Below the pieces are notes generated by a model. The model ran no database searches. It saw only the letters and a program-made list of their open reading frames with translations, and had not been told where the DNA came from. This document shows positions 50,797-64,000 of a stretch of 64,000 bases of DNA, piece after piece. The translations under genes were made by a program, and so were the position numbers. Within the stretch, counting starts at the first letter, position 1. Every line of letters begins with the position of its first letter. The DNA is from Scylla paramamosain (lineage: Eukaryota > Arthropoda > Malacostraca > Decapoda > Portunidae). Location of the stretch: NCBI RefSeq assembly GCF_035594125.1, contig NC_087163.1:1627001-1691000 (forward strand). Reading direction: 5' to 3'.

Positions 50797-51130
50797 TACG
50801 AGTTAAATTTAAGTGGGTTGCGAGGCCTTTGTGTTATGGGAGGGAAGAGGGAAGAGGCAGATGGAGAGAAAAGAGGAGAGAGGAGCAGCGAGTTTTGGGA
50901 GAAAGTAGAGAAGAGGAAGTAAGGGAGGTGATGGCTCTTGTATGGCCCTCGTAAAGTAAGGGAGAGAAGGAAGAAGCCAGTGGAGAGATGTATGGAGGGA
51001 AGGAGAGTAGTTATGGAGGGGAGGAGGGAGGGAGAGAGACAGGGAGGGTAGGAATAATAGGATGGCAAGGAACGATGTGGAGGAGGGGGAAGAGGAGGAA
51101 GAGGAGCTGGTGGAATGGTGGGATATGGAG
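50795..51130. other. Purine-rich stretch, no gene
   Basis: G/A-rich sequence with GGAGGGA and GAGAGG words. The matching minus-strand frame (149 codons, 50796-51245) is Pro/Ser/Leu-rich because of composition. Confidence 0.4.
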
Positions 51131-54100
51131 AGGTGAAAACTGTCACACTCTTAGGAAACGCATCCACGCCTGGCTGATCCCACGCCACGCATGCGCACCC
51201 AGAGGACCTACAGGCTTCTGACGGGGAGTTCTCTCGAGATAACATTCATCCAGACATCGAAATTCATCGCGCAATGCTGGAAGTTATTCTAAGGCAGGAA
51301 TATTGAAAGGCAGCGTAAGGAGGAGAGGCAAACGTTCACTAGATAGACGGCGAGTGGCGGTGAAGGGAGGTTGGGGCAAACGCGAGGTGCTGTGAGGGGA
51401 GTGTGAACCAGGAACAAAGGTGTCACTGGCTGTGGGAAGGCTGCGGCACCTGCTGCTGGCGGGGAACGCACTGTTGTGGTGTGCCGCGGAAGTTTCATTC
51501 GACTATATTTTTATATGTGAAAAGAACGTTGGCCATTTGCTATAAAGGCCAAGGAAAATAAGACAAACAGCTTCATTGATCATCCTTAAAGTTTTTAGAA
51601 ATAGGAATTAATTGATTACTGCATTGGAATTGGATTCTTATTTACTTTTTATATAGGTCGGTACACGACGTGCTTGTAGCGTTACGATGGGTGTTAGGGT
51701 GGTGCATGTGTGAGACGAGCAGGAGTGTGTGGCAGGCGGCGGCACAACACCCGCGGCAGGAGCGTTGAGGCTGCGGCGTCGCGGACACTGGTTGTTGGGT
51801 TCACGCCTCGGACAATTGAATAAGTGTTCTTAATCCAATCAATGAAACCAATTCAGTTATTTGATTAAATATATATTCAGCAACACTTTATTGCCATGCC
51901 GGGAAGCGTGAATGGGCAGACAGACTGACAGACAGGCGGGCGTACACTTCAACAGCCAGACAAACAATTCCACATTCAACCACATGCCAAAAATTTTGAA
52001 GTGGGGATGAACAATATCACCGTAACTTTCTGCCGCGTGGCCGCCATTAGTACAAACGCCCGCTAGTACAGGAATGCTGTGCACCGCAGCGGCGGCCGGC
52101 CATCGTGCTCGACGTAACGGGCTGGGTCAAGGTCGAGGTCCCGTGGCAGTGAGGTGATGCCGCGCCGGCCACGCCAGGGCTGCCCCAGGCCTACCATCCC
52201 ATACTGAGCTGTGAATCAGTCTCTCCCAACACCTGTAATAGTTTCGGCATCACGTGGAAAGGTGCGATGATCAGCAGGGGCTTCATTCAGATGGCGGTCC
52301 TCTAGGACTGTGGCCACAGGTTGTGAGCAGCAGGCTTGCATACTCAACGTGAAAGTAAATGTAACGAATCAACAACAACAAATAAATAAAATTTTAAAAA
52401 TCGTCATGTTTCACATTTACTCCAAGAGGCAAGAAATATGTTTACAGAAGTGTGCTTACAGAGCCGCTGGCTGCCTGGTGTGCAAGGCATCCAGCAGCCT
52501 GCTCGTGTATGCAGGAAGAGAGGCCGTGCTAAGCCATCCGGTGCAGCACACGCTTCACGTCTTGTGGGGCACACCGAGGACCTCCACGCCCCCTGCTGCT
52601 GCCAGGGACTCGTCTCTCTCTTTCCTCCCGCTCTTCCCTTGTTTTCTGTGAAAACCTGTATTCTTTACTTTCATGTGCGTTCTCCTTTGTCTTAGAGAAG
52701 GCAACCTTCGCTCCCATCTTTTCCACACTATACATCCGATTTTCACAAATTCAACACTTGTTTCCTCTCTCGTGGCACGAGAGGCCCCGTGGCATCAGAC
52801 ACAGGCGGCAGCAGACCGAGTCGAGCTGTGGTGGCGTCCACTCATGCACAGACGAGCCGCTTTCCTGACGCTGCCGCCCGACGAGTCATCCATTTTATTG
52901 ACTCGCACCAGTCAGAGACCCGCGCCTGTGAGCCTCGCCGTGTGACAGATGCCCCTCCCGCCCTTCCGCCGCCCCTCTCCTGACCGGCAGGTTTGCTTCA
53001 TTTAATGAATTACTGACGCACTGGTGAAATACTCCAGCATTCTGCAAACTGTGTCTGACCGAGATGTTGCCTCGAATGAGCCACCACATGGACCACCTCA
53101 GCCAAGACAGAGACGGTGGACCTGCCTCTTCTTTTCCCGCTACTGCCTCTCTTCCTGTGCCTTTTTTCTTCCCATGCATCTTTTCCCCGTGGCACGCTGG
53201 CAGCCGCTCCAGCCAAGGGAACACGGATTTGTCCGCAGCCTCGTCGGATCAGCCTTTGTCTCAACTTGAACCTTCTGCACTTCACAGCGTGGAGTTGTCT
53301 TGGTGCTTGGCCGCCCTGCTGGCAAGACTCAACACCTGATCCGGTGACCATTGAGGCATGACGTCATGCTGGGCCTCTGGTAAAGCCTCGCACTAACAAA
53401 ATCTAAAAAAAAGCTCACGTTGTTGGCAGCTTGAAGGTAATACCGAGGCATCCCCGAGGCTTCCCGCGGCGCCTGGCCGTCCATTCGCTGTAACGGATCA
53501 GTAAGCGAGGCAAGGCTGATTTTTATGTAAACACTTTGTATCACTTATCCCGCCAAACCCTCAAACGAGCCACACGGGAACAAGATGCTCCCGGCGGTAG
53601 TGCGCCATGCAACGTCTTTTGAGAGGCCGAAGAGTGGCAGATCTGATATCATGCAATGACACGCCAGTGTTGTGTTATCTGTGGTGCCAGCGTGTGCCAC
53701 TAGTGCTGGAGACGACAAGTGTATTGACCATTGTGTCCACTGCTGCCCACAACTAACCCAACGTGCACCAAACATGTCACAGGAAAAAGAGAAGGGAAAG
53801 AAGGCCAGCAACAGTTACTCGGAGGCTTATCTGTATCATTGGTCGCAACCTCGTTAACATGCCAGCAGCTGGCGCGTCTACAGTGCTGGACGAGAGCAAA
53901 GCGTGTCCCGCGAGAGGAATCGCTGCTGGAGACAGACGAAGCGCCGCACTCGCCTGAGCTTAATGGGTACACGCCATGAGTCTCGTGGCGGTGCTGCGGA
54001 CATTCCTCGTAGTTTGAGGCATTTGCAGCGACGCGTACTGTAATTCATTCACGCGTGGGGAATGCTGAGATGCGGCGCGTGAAGGAGTGCCTGCTAGGAA

Positions 54101-54164
54101 TGGAGGGCGCCAGGCGGGATGGGAGGCGTGCCTGGCGGGTGGCGGCACTGCAGGTTGTGGTCTT
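51131..54164. other. Microsatellite-free block, no recognised gene
   Basis: About 3 kb without a long simple repeat, the longest such block in the window, and GC-richer than average, with a CpG-dense part at 52080-52175. Small frames of 60-113 codons occur on both strands (for example 52310-52651, 53010-53351 minus, 53064-53339). None has a recognisable domain, and they overlap one another. If a real gene or non-coding RNA lies in this window, this block is a reasonable place to look. Confidence 0.4.
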
Positions 54165-54293
54165 GTTTCTCCCAGGACATTTTCTCTTGATATTTTCCTT
54201 CCTGGTATTTCCCCTCCTGACATTTCCCCCCCTGATGCATTTTCCCATGGACGTATTCCCCTCCAGACATTTCCCCATGTGAATACTTCCCCT
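54165..54293 (+). repeat. ATTTTCC/ATTTCCCC short minisatellite
   Basis: GGACATTTTC, GATATTTTCC, GGTATTTCCCC, GACATTTCCCC, GCATTTTCCC, CGTATTCCCC, GACATTTCCCC and GAATACTTCCCC follow each other about every 15-17 bp. Confidence 0.8.

Positions 54294-54349
<56 letters not shown>
54294..54349. repeat. (GT)n microsatellite
   Basis: Pure GT array directly attached to the minisatellite. Confidence 0.97.
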
Positions 54350-54454
54350 GTTGTGTTCTGATAACAAAACCTTTGATGGTAAAAGTTCATGGTGCTGTGG
54401 ACAAAGTAAGGTCTAGTTGGTAAATAAATGAATAAGCAAGAGAGAAATAATTAG

Positions 54455-54552
54455 AGTTGGTAATGTCCGGAAAAGCAAAATGGCCAGGGAAAATTACAAG
54501 TCATGTGGAAAATGTTAAAGGGGAAAAGATCTAAGGAGGAAATGTCCCTTTG
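54455..54552 (-). repeat. Weak inverted relatives of the ATTTCC minisatellite
   Basis: GGTAATGTCCGG, GGGAAAATT, GTGGAAAATG, GGGGAAAAG and GGAAATGTCC recur. On the minus strand these resemble the units at 54165-54293, which would make an inverted arrangement around the GT array. Confidence 0.4.
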
Positions 54553-54650
54553 CCGCACAACCCTACACTCAGCACTGCGCCTCCTTCCATGCCCACACAC
54601 AGCCAGAGAAAAGAGTCCTGCCGCATCCTGCCGCAGCCTTCACAACACAC

Positions 54651-54958
54651 ACCACACACCGCATCACCACCACACACCACATCACCACCACACACACCGC
54701 ATCACCGCCATACACACCGCATCACCGCCACACACCGCATCACCGCCACACACCGCATCACCGCCACACACACCGCATCACCGCCATACACACCGCATCA
54801 CCGCCACACACACTGCATCCCCGGCACACACCGCACTACCGCCACACACCGCACTACCGCCACACACCGCATCACCGCCACACACCACATCACCGCCACA
54901 CACCGTATTACCACCACACAGCATCACACACCCCTTCACCGCCACACACCGCATCACA
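54651..54958 (+). repeat. CACCGCATCACCGCCACA minisatellite, period 19-21 bp
   Basis: About 15 units of CACCGCATCACCGCCACACA with variants (CATACA, GCACTACC, ACCACATC, GTATTACC). Unit length alternates between 19 and 21 bp through gain or loss of a CA. Several frames stay open and give His/Thr/Pro/Ser repeats. I do not treat them as proteins. Confidence 0.93.
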
Positions 54959-54971
54959 AGGGCTGGAGGAG

Positions 54972-55010
54972 GCAGACAGACAGAGACAGACAGACAGACA
55001 GACAGACAGA
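54972..55010. repeat. (GACA)n microsatellite
   Basis: About nine GACA units. Confidence 0.96.
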
Positions 55011-55185
55011 CGCTCCATTCACCGACTTACACTTTTAAGGACGAGGAGAATCATCATTAGTGTAATTCTCTGCTAATAGAGGATTACACTTAAGGGCACA
55101 AAGCAGCCTCGTCAGCCCAGTGTGTGCTTGTCTGTGCACACCCGCTGCCCGGCCCTGTGTGGGTGGTGGGGTGGGGAGGCTGTTA

Positions 55186-55188
<3 letters not shown>

Positions 55189-55225
<37 letters not shown>
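55189..55225. repeat. (CA)n microsatellite
   Basis: Pure CA array. Confidence 0.97.
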
Positions 55226-55227
<2 letters not shown>

Positions 55228-55689
55228 CGCTCAATACTCACGGCCTACTTACACACTCCTCGCTGCTCTAGGCTAAGTCAAGATTAGGAATGCTGGAATA
55301 GATTCATTTGTATTCCAGGGAGGGGATTCGGATGAACACCAGTAATGACCTGCTTACTCTCTCTCCTCCTCCGCTTCCTCCTCCTGCCCACCCTCGTCTC
55401 GTTCAGCTCAGCATCACTCGGGCTAGAATGGTTTACGCTAACACTTTACTATTCGACATAAATCATCCCTGATGGCATTTTCATCCCCTAATGGCCACGG
55501 TGGTCATAAATAAGGCCTCCAGCATCGAGTGGCCCCGTGCCATGCCTTGCCCTGCCTTGCCCTGCCTTGCCCGCGCCGCTCATTGCTGCCTTTCGTCGTC
55601 GAGTGTCAGTGTGCCATCTGACGGACTGAGTCTAAGTGCTTGGTGACTGAAAGCTTTAAAGTGACATTAGTGGCAACTGCAGCATAAGT
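55226..55689. other. No gene; 10-bp CCTTGCCCTG triplication
   Basis: Unique sequence containing three CCTTGCCCTG-like units at 55543-55571. I see no gene. Confidence 0.45.
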
Positions 55690-55693
55690 AGTG

Positions 55694-55753
<60 letters not shown>
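55690..55753. repeat. (TAG)n microsatellite
   Basis: About 20 TAG units. Confidence 0.97.
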
Positions 55754-56034
55754 ATCTTACACTGTTCTGCCCCGACACACTACACATACATGTATCTAAT
55801 CAGTGAGAGAAGGCACGTGGACGAATAGCAACAAGTCACACAATAACGATAACAGCAAAAGAAGCAGTAAAAGTAGTAGCGGTAGTCATACAGTAGGTCA
55901 CAATGTTACCTGCGCCTCAATGAACACTGGTGGTGGCGGCGGGGCAGCGGTGGAGGCTCGGCTCGTAATCCGCGCTGGTAATTAGGCCCACTGCACCTCT
56001 CAACCAATTAATTCCTTATTAGGGGAGCGAATGA

Positions 56035-56037
<3 letters not shown>

Positions 56038-56076
<39 letters not shown>

Positions 56077-56083
56077 GAGAGTG
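56038..56083. repeat. (GA)n microsatellite
   Basis: GA array with one GG step at about 56066. Confidence 0.96.

Positions 56084-59660
<3,577 letters not shown>

Positions 59661-59708
<48 letters not shown>
59661..59708. repeat. (GT)n microsatellite
   Basis: Pure GT array of about 47 bp. Confidence 0.97.
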
Positions 59709-59709
<1 letters not shown>

Positions 59710-59779
59710 GATAGCGAGAGCACTGTGCAAACTCTTATAATTCTCTCCTTCGTATTGCTTTTATATTGTATCTTTCAGT

Positions 59780-59813
59780 CTTGTGTGTGTGTGTGTGTGT
59801 GTGTGTTTGTGTG
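59780..59813. repeat. (GT)n microsatellite
   Basis: Short GT array with one TTTG step, 72 bp after the previous one. Confidence 0.95.
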
Positions 59814-60010
59814 TCTCGGCGTGTGCATCCTTCCCCTCACTGCCAGGATCACCACCTCCTGTGTCGCCTCTCAGTGGTCGGGGGCGTAATCCACCATTCA
59901 CATTACAACATTACAGCCACGAGGGGAGCTAAGGACCTTCTCTCCTTCGCTCCCCAACTCGTATCTTTATCGCTATTTCCTCTCTCTTTCCCGCTACTTA
60001 CTGCATCTCG

Positions 60011-60039
60011 CTAACTCTTCTTTCTTTCCACAGGTGAGT
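60011..60039 (+). promoter_or_regulatory. Candidate recursive-splicing ratchet point
   Basis: CTAAC at 60011-60015 (branch A at 60014), an unbroken 14-nt pyrimidine run (60016-60029), then ACAG ending at 60033, followed at once by GTGAGT (60034-60039). This fits the ratchet-point layout described for long Drosophila introns: acceptor and donor joined with no exon between. It could equally be the acceptor of a normal 69-nt exon (next entry). Confidence 0.45.
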
Positions 60040-60102
60040 CCTCCTCTTGGCGCCTCGTCCTCGCTGTCTCGTGTGGGTGAGGTGAGGAGTGTCCTTGCAT
60101 TG
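60034..60102 (+). other. Candidate 69-nt exon (or recursive-splicing exon)
   Basis: Bounded by the acceptor ending at 60033 and by TTG|GTGAGT (junction 60102/60103), a strong donor. A second possible donor is TGG|GTGAGG at 60076/60077. The 69 nt are open only in frame 0: VSPPLGASSSLSRVGEVRSV then LAL. Both other frames meet stops. No family is recognised. Starting with a full donor sequence and ending at another is the arrangement of vertebrate recursive-splicing exons. Confidence 0.3.
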
Positions 60103-60789
60103 GTGAGTGTTCTGTGCTACACTAATTAGTCAGGCAGAGGGTGTTTCTCAGGTGTTAAGGTGTGCAGTGCTTGTGTTTAATTCAGGTTCAGATGGTTTAT
60201 TTAATTTATAGTTTGCTGAGTGAGTCTAAGAAGTCGAAGTTGTTGAAAGACTCCTGTAAGTACATATGCTTAACAAACAGTAGTAAGAAACAGTAAGGGG
60301 TCATAAGGTCATAAGGGCTTCGGGAAAGATGGAATCTCCACAAAGACAGTGCAAAAGAACCAATAAAAGTCATTGCCAAACACACCCCAGCAGTGGGCGG
60401 CGTGGCAGCAGCGCCGGGTCGTGGTGCAGGTCGCAGTCCCGGAGGGCAGGAAGCCTCCGCTGCGCGGGTGTTCACTGGCAAGTTTTCCTTATTGGGTAAC
60501 GTCGCGTGTGAGTAAAAGTTTTCACTTTTTCCACCTTATTTTTTATTTTGTCTGGAAAGTTAATAACTCATTCCAAGTCTGAGCGAGAAGAGCAACACTT
60601 GCTTTCACAAGTTACTTTAAACGAGACAAAGGTTGGCGGGAGTGCGCAGCGCCGCGCTGGCCATGCCCGTCCTGGCGGCGGGGCGCAGAGCGGCGTGAGG
60701 CATGATTGGTTGTTAAGGGGTCATATGCTGGTCGCTCCGCCCATTGATGGCTTGGTTCATGACTCCTGAGGTGCGGGACACTCCGGGCT
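60103..60789. other. No gene recognised
   Basis: Unique sequence, GC-richer after 60640. I see no gene. Confidence 0.35.
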
Positions 60790-60917
60790 TTGGAGCAGCA
60801 CTGCAGCACCAGCAGGAACAGGCTGTTTGGGCAGCAAGGCGATGGCGGTAGCAGCAGCAGGCTGTTGGGGTAACAAGGAGCGGGCAGCAGCAGCAGCAGC
60901 AGCAACAGCAGCAGGGA
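60790..60917 (+). repeat. CAG-rich minisatellite and (CAG)n
   Basis: The phrase CAGGCTGTTTGGGCAGCAAG (60819) recurs as CAGGCTGTTGGGGTAACAAG (60859), 40 bp apart, followed by CAG units at 60883-60917 with one CAA. Confidence 0.9.
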
Positions 60918-61072
60918 GTCTCATCCCAGCCCGCTAGATCACCCGACACATAAAATATTAAGAGCGAATCTCGGGTTTGTGGAGCGCCAACCTAGCCACG
61001 CGCGGCCACCAGGCGGCCTGAGAAGGCCATTACCCCGCTGGGCCAAGTGCCGCAAAGCCCCTCCCGAGAGTC

Positions 61073-61114
61073 ATGTCCGGTGATGGAGGCGTGCAGGCGA
61101 GGTGGTGCAGGCAG
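61073..61114 (+). other. Possible first coding exon (ATG to donor)
   Basis: ATG at 61073 with G at -3, then 14 open codons (MSGDGGVQARWCRQ) ending exactly at CAG|GTAAGA (61112-61120), a near-perfect donor. It lies in a GC-rich block (60600-61250). No protein is recognised, the exon is very short and no promoter is identified upstream, so this may be chance. Confidence 0.2.
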
Positions 61115-62514
61115 GTAAGAGCCTCGCGCTGCCCATCCTGAGCCTGCACCATCGCCTGGCGCGGCGGAAAGACTTTACCAACGATACGCCGCCACTAACA
61201 CATTACACATAATGGGCCATTAACACCCAGAAATTGCATATTTTCCAGCTGGCTGACTTACTTTGATAACATACGGGACTGGATTGAAGGGGACGAGTCT
61301 GTGTTTATGAGAAATATTTGTTGGAAGGAGGGCAGCGCGGTGCGAGTTGAATGAAGCGAGGCAGCCCAAAAAGAAACATGTAGAGACCCAAAATTATTAT
61401 GGCTGCTCTCTGCGGGCGATCTTGCTAAGGAGGGTAGCTTAGGCCGGCTTAGTGGAGGGAACGGAAGGGAAAGGGAGGCTCTGAAGGAAAGTTTTCTGAA
61501 AAGGGAATAACGAGCAGGGAAAAAGGAGAGGATTAACGGACGGGGCGCACCCTGGGCCGCGACACTCCCCGACCCCCTCATGGCCTGTCATCCGCTATTC
61601 TGCGAGGGAGACAAGACCAAGGGCGCAGATGACGTGCGTGTGTTAAGACTTAAAAATAAACTGCATTGATTTAGTGTTGTTGCAATCACAGTATTAGTCT
61701 GATAGGTCACTCAGATGAGCAACACTGACTCCCTCTTCACTACTGCAACACCAGAGTTAGTTTGATGGATCATAATTATTAGTCTTGGTTTATGGTATAT
61801 CGGAATAAAAGCTAAAATTGTTTCTTGATTAAATTAAAATCATTAGTGAGAAAGATAATAAAAAAAATAATGGTTCTACCTTTTAGCAGTCACGGTAATA
61901 TTTAGATTAAACTATTAAGGAAACCCTCTACCGTCCACTCACAGTTAGCAGGGAACAAACCCCTTTACCAATCAGTGTACAGGAGCCATGCTGTCAGACA
62001 CCACAAACTTCTACACGGAATGGATTATTAAATTAAGTAGACCCTAGGCAGCTCACCGCCACACCCTCGTCTCCTGCCATGCTCCACCCTGCCGGCACAC
62101 AGAGCCACCCTGCGTGAACCCTGCCTGGGGAGACGCGAGGGAATATAGAGTATGCAAGGCACGGACTGGACTCTGCCGTGCCTCATTAGCCAACGCTTTA
62201 TACCACGACCTGCGCTGTGTTTAGCCAAGTTCTACCTTCCCTTGCCTTGCCAACCCGTTCCTTGGTCAAACATGTACGACAAATTAGCAAATGTTACTTG
62301 ATATATTTCGAGGGGTTTTATAGCCACGTGTACCCAGGGAGTGAGTGTGGGGTGTGCCAGGAGAGCGGAGGGAGTGCATTGAGGCAGAGTCAGGAGCGAT
62401 GTCGTGGTGAAGAAGAAGCGAAAGAGTTTGCTTGTTCACCATAAACGGAATTCATCATCTGTTGACTCTGGCAGCTCGGCAAACAAGTGTGGAGGCTCCG
62501 TGGTGCGCCGCAGG
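61115..62514. other. No gene recognised
   Basis: Unique sequence, AT-rich at 61640-61920. I see no gene. Confidence 0.4.
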
Positions 62515-62761
62515 GAGGGATGCGAGGGAAGGGAAGGTTAGGAAGGGAAGGGAAAGCTAGGAAGGGAAGGAAAGTGGAGGTAATGTAAGGTAAGGAATGG
62601 GAAGAGAAAAGAAGAGAAAATGGGTGAAGAGAAGCAATGGAAAGAGAAAGGAAGAGAAAATGGGTGAAGATAAGGGATGAGAAGAGAAGAGGAGGAAAGG
62701 AAAGTTAATGTAAGGTTAGGAATGGAAAGAGAAAGGAAGGAAAAGATGGATGAAGATAAGG

Positions 62762-62835
<74 letters not shown>
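62515..62835. repeat. Purine tract with tandem phrases, ending in (GA)n
   Basis: About 320 bp that is nearly all A/G. AAGGGAAGG units (62525-62575) lead to longer repeated phrases such as GAAGAGAAAATGGGTGAAGA (62610 and 62651) and GTTAATGTAAGGTTAGGAAT versus GGTAATGTAAGGTAAGGAAT (62704 and 62579). It ends in a pure GA array at 62766-62835. Confidence 0.9.
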
Positions 62836-62838
<3 letters not shown>

Positions 62839-63263
62839 CTCCACTCCCTTCCACCCCCACCATCCCAAACCCTCCTTCACTGCTCTCTACCCTTCTCCAT
62901 CCAGCACATTCACTCCTCCTCCTCCTCCTCCTCCTCCACTTGGGTTCCTTCACTCCCTCCACCGCCTCGAGCCACTGCAAGGAGGGACAGTGCCACCAGA
63001 CCTCCCCGGCACTGGCACCCGAGGCACTCCCCTTACGTAACCTGAGGAAGACGGATAAATAAAGTAAAAAAAAAAAAAGAAAAAGAAGAGAAAGAAAATT
63101 GAACGACACGAAAGACAATCACAAGAGTCTACAAACTTCTCATTGTGTTTAATTTTTGAGAACCTTTTAAATTCGTTAGTGTTCTTTGATGCGTTTGTTG
63201 TTGTTGTTTTTGTTGTTGTTATTGTTCATTTATGTATTTGGTCTGCGTCTGCTTGTTCTCCCC
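62836..63263. other. No gene recognised
   Basis: C/T-rich to 62970 with CTC units at 62916-62936, then A-rich. I see no gene. Confidence 0.35.
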
Positions 63264-63314
<51 letters not shown>

Positions 63315-63348
63315 GTAGTAGTAATAGTAGTAGTAGTAGTAGTAGTAT
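63264..63348. repeat. (TTA)n then (TAG)n
   Basis: About 17 TTA units, a CGTAGTAG step, then TAG units. Confidence 0.96.
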
Positions 63349-63839
63349 TGACTTTCTTAATGAGCAGATGGTGTTTTTATTTTTTTCTGTTTTTTGCCTC
63401 TTTTCATCATTCAAGAGTCTGGCCCGAGGCTACACACACTAAACAGAAAAAAAAGAGAAAAGAAAAAACTGCTTAATTGCTGTTCCCTAAAAATAAGTAA
63501 AAAAAAGAAAAAAAATATGGAGGGGGGAGCTTTGGATGGTTTAATTCCGAGCAATGTTTTACTTTTAGTCTCTGTTTGTCTATTCCTTTTTTTTTTTCAT
63601 GAAGTATAAACGTTGCATAACTAGAGCGGGGAATTGCATAACGAGAGATTACGAACGTATAACCTTTTTCCCTTTACTTATGTGGACGATACTCGCAAAA
63701 AAAAAAAAAGAAAAGAAGAAAAGAAAAAAAAAAGAGGTAACGAACTCGTTTTTCTTATATTTGTATAGCTAATCAGCGTAAAACGAACTAATACACATTT
63801 ACTACGAAAAACACAGCACAGTTAGTGTCAATTGAACGA
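63349..63839. other. No gene; A-rich runs
   Basis: Unique AT-rich sequence with poly(A)-like runs at 63447-63466, 63500-63515 and 63698-63734. Confidence 0.4.
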
Positions 63840-63925
63840 GGAGCTTTGGGAGAAGACCGGATATGTTCATGGGTACGGATGGTAGGTGGATATAGTTCAG
63901 TATGTTTTGTATATGAACGAAAACG
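63840..63925 (+). mobile_element. Decayed LINE 3' end
   Basis: GGAGCTTTGGGAGAAGACCG, then GTTCATGGGTACGGATGGTA and GGTGGATATAG correspond to the codons for GSFKRRLDGFMDGDDRWK and stop in the copy at 26944-27271, with several substitutions. The 3' UTR is largely lost after ATATAG. Confidence 0.7.
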
Positions 63926-63945
63926 AGGAAATAATATATACATAC

Positions 63946-63989
63946 TAAAAAAAAAAAAAAGAAAAAAAGAAAAAAAAAAGAAAAAAAGG
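63946..63989. repeat. A-rich tract
   Basis: Poly(A) interrupted by single G residues, about 44 bp. It could be the A-rich end of an insertion, but no body is recognised. Confidence 0.85.
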
Positions 63990-64000
63990 TCTTAGTGCCA

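Noticed and set aside
54503..55060. 185-codon and 162-codon frames rich in His, Thr and Pro
   Set aside because: Two frames of the same 19-21-bp minisatellite are open at once, and changing unit length breaks any fixed protein repeat.

Overview
The window looks like nuclear DNA from an arthropod, most likely a decapod crustacean (a crab-like genome is my best guess). The reasons are a very heavy load of long dinucleotide microsatellites (dozens of CA/GT and GA/CT arrays of 40-145 bp), an interstitial cluster of the arthropod telomere unit CCTAA/TTAGG near 40.1 kb, long single-copy-looking stretches without open frames, and scattered remnants of a CR1/jockey-type non-LTR retrotransposon. There are no operons, rRNA, tRNA or CRISPR arrays that I can see. 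Nearly all long open frames are translations of simple repeats or of one-sided purine/pyrimidine tracts and are not genes. The assignment is an inference from sequence style.

Layout. 0-2.3 kb: a CpG-rich block followed by a TATA box, then plain sequence. 2.3-15 kb: microsatellite-rich DNA with a repeat shared with 26 kb (5.5 kb), an eroded TGTCAC/TTTT minisatellite (9.1-9.5 kb) and an inverted copy of a dispersed repeat (13.1 kb). 15-26 kb: a 12-monomer 20-bp minisatellite with higher-order structure (16.4 kb), a CTGT array (19.8 kb), a CAG-studded pyrimidine array (21.5-22.1 kb) and a roughly 150-bp tandem array (24.4-25.1 kb). 26-31.5 kb: a candidate 60-nt exon with textbook splice signals (26.75 kb), an intact LINE C-terminus and 3' tail (26.94-27.27 kb), paired dispersed repeats and a three-copy tandem repeat. 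34.6-35.1 kb: a compound trinucleotide tract whose motif changes stepwise. 37-46 kb: dense microsatellites including facing GA/CT and CA/GT arms, two copies of a MITE-like element (39.3 and 43.4 kb), telomere-like DNA (40 kb) and another LINE tail (45.2 kb). 47-51 kb: reverse-transcriptase fragments in both orientations. 51-54 kb: the most microsatellite-poor part, with no recognisable gene. 54-64 kb: minisatellites, a combined acceptor/donor site that may be a recursive-splicing ratchet point or a 69-nt exon (60.03 kb), a possible first coding exon (61.07 kb), a purine tract (62.5-62.8 kb) and a last LINE tail.

I found no complete protein-coding gene. The best reading is intronic or intergenic DNA. 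Three plus-strand splice-site-like motifs (26.75, 47.96 and 60.03 kb) would fit a very long plus-strand intron or a gene with tiny exons, but this is a hypothesis. The dispersed repeats recognised here by self-comparison (called families A, B and C, the MITE-like pair, and the LINE) are probably high-copy families of the host genome.
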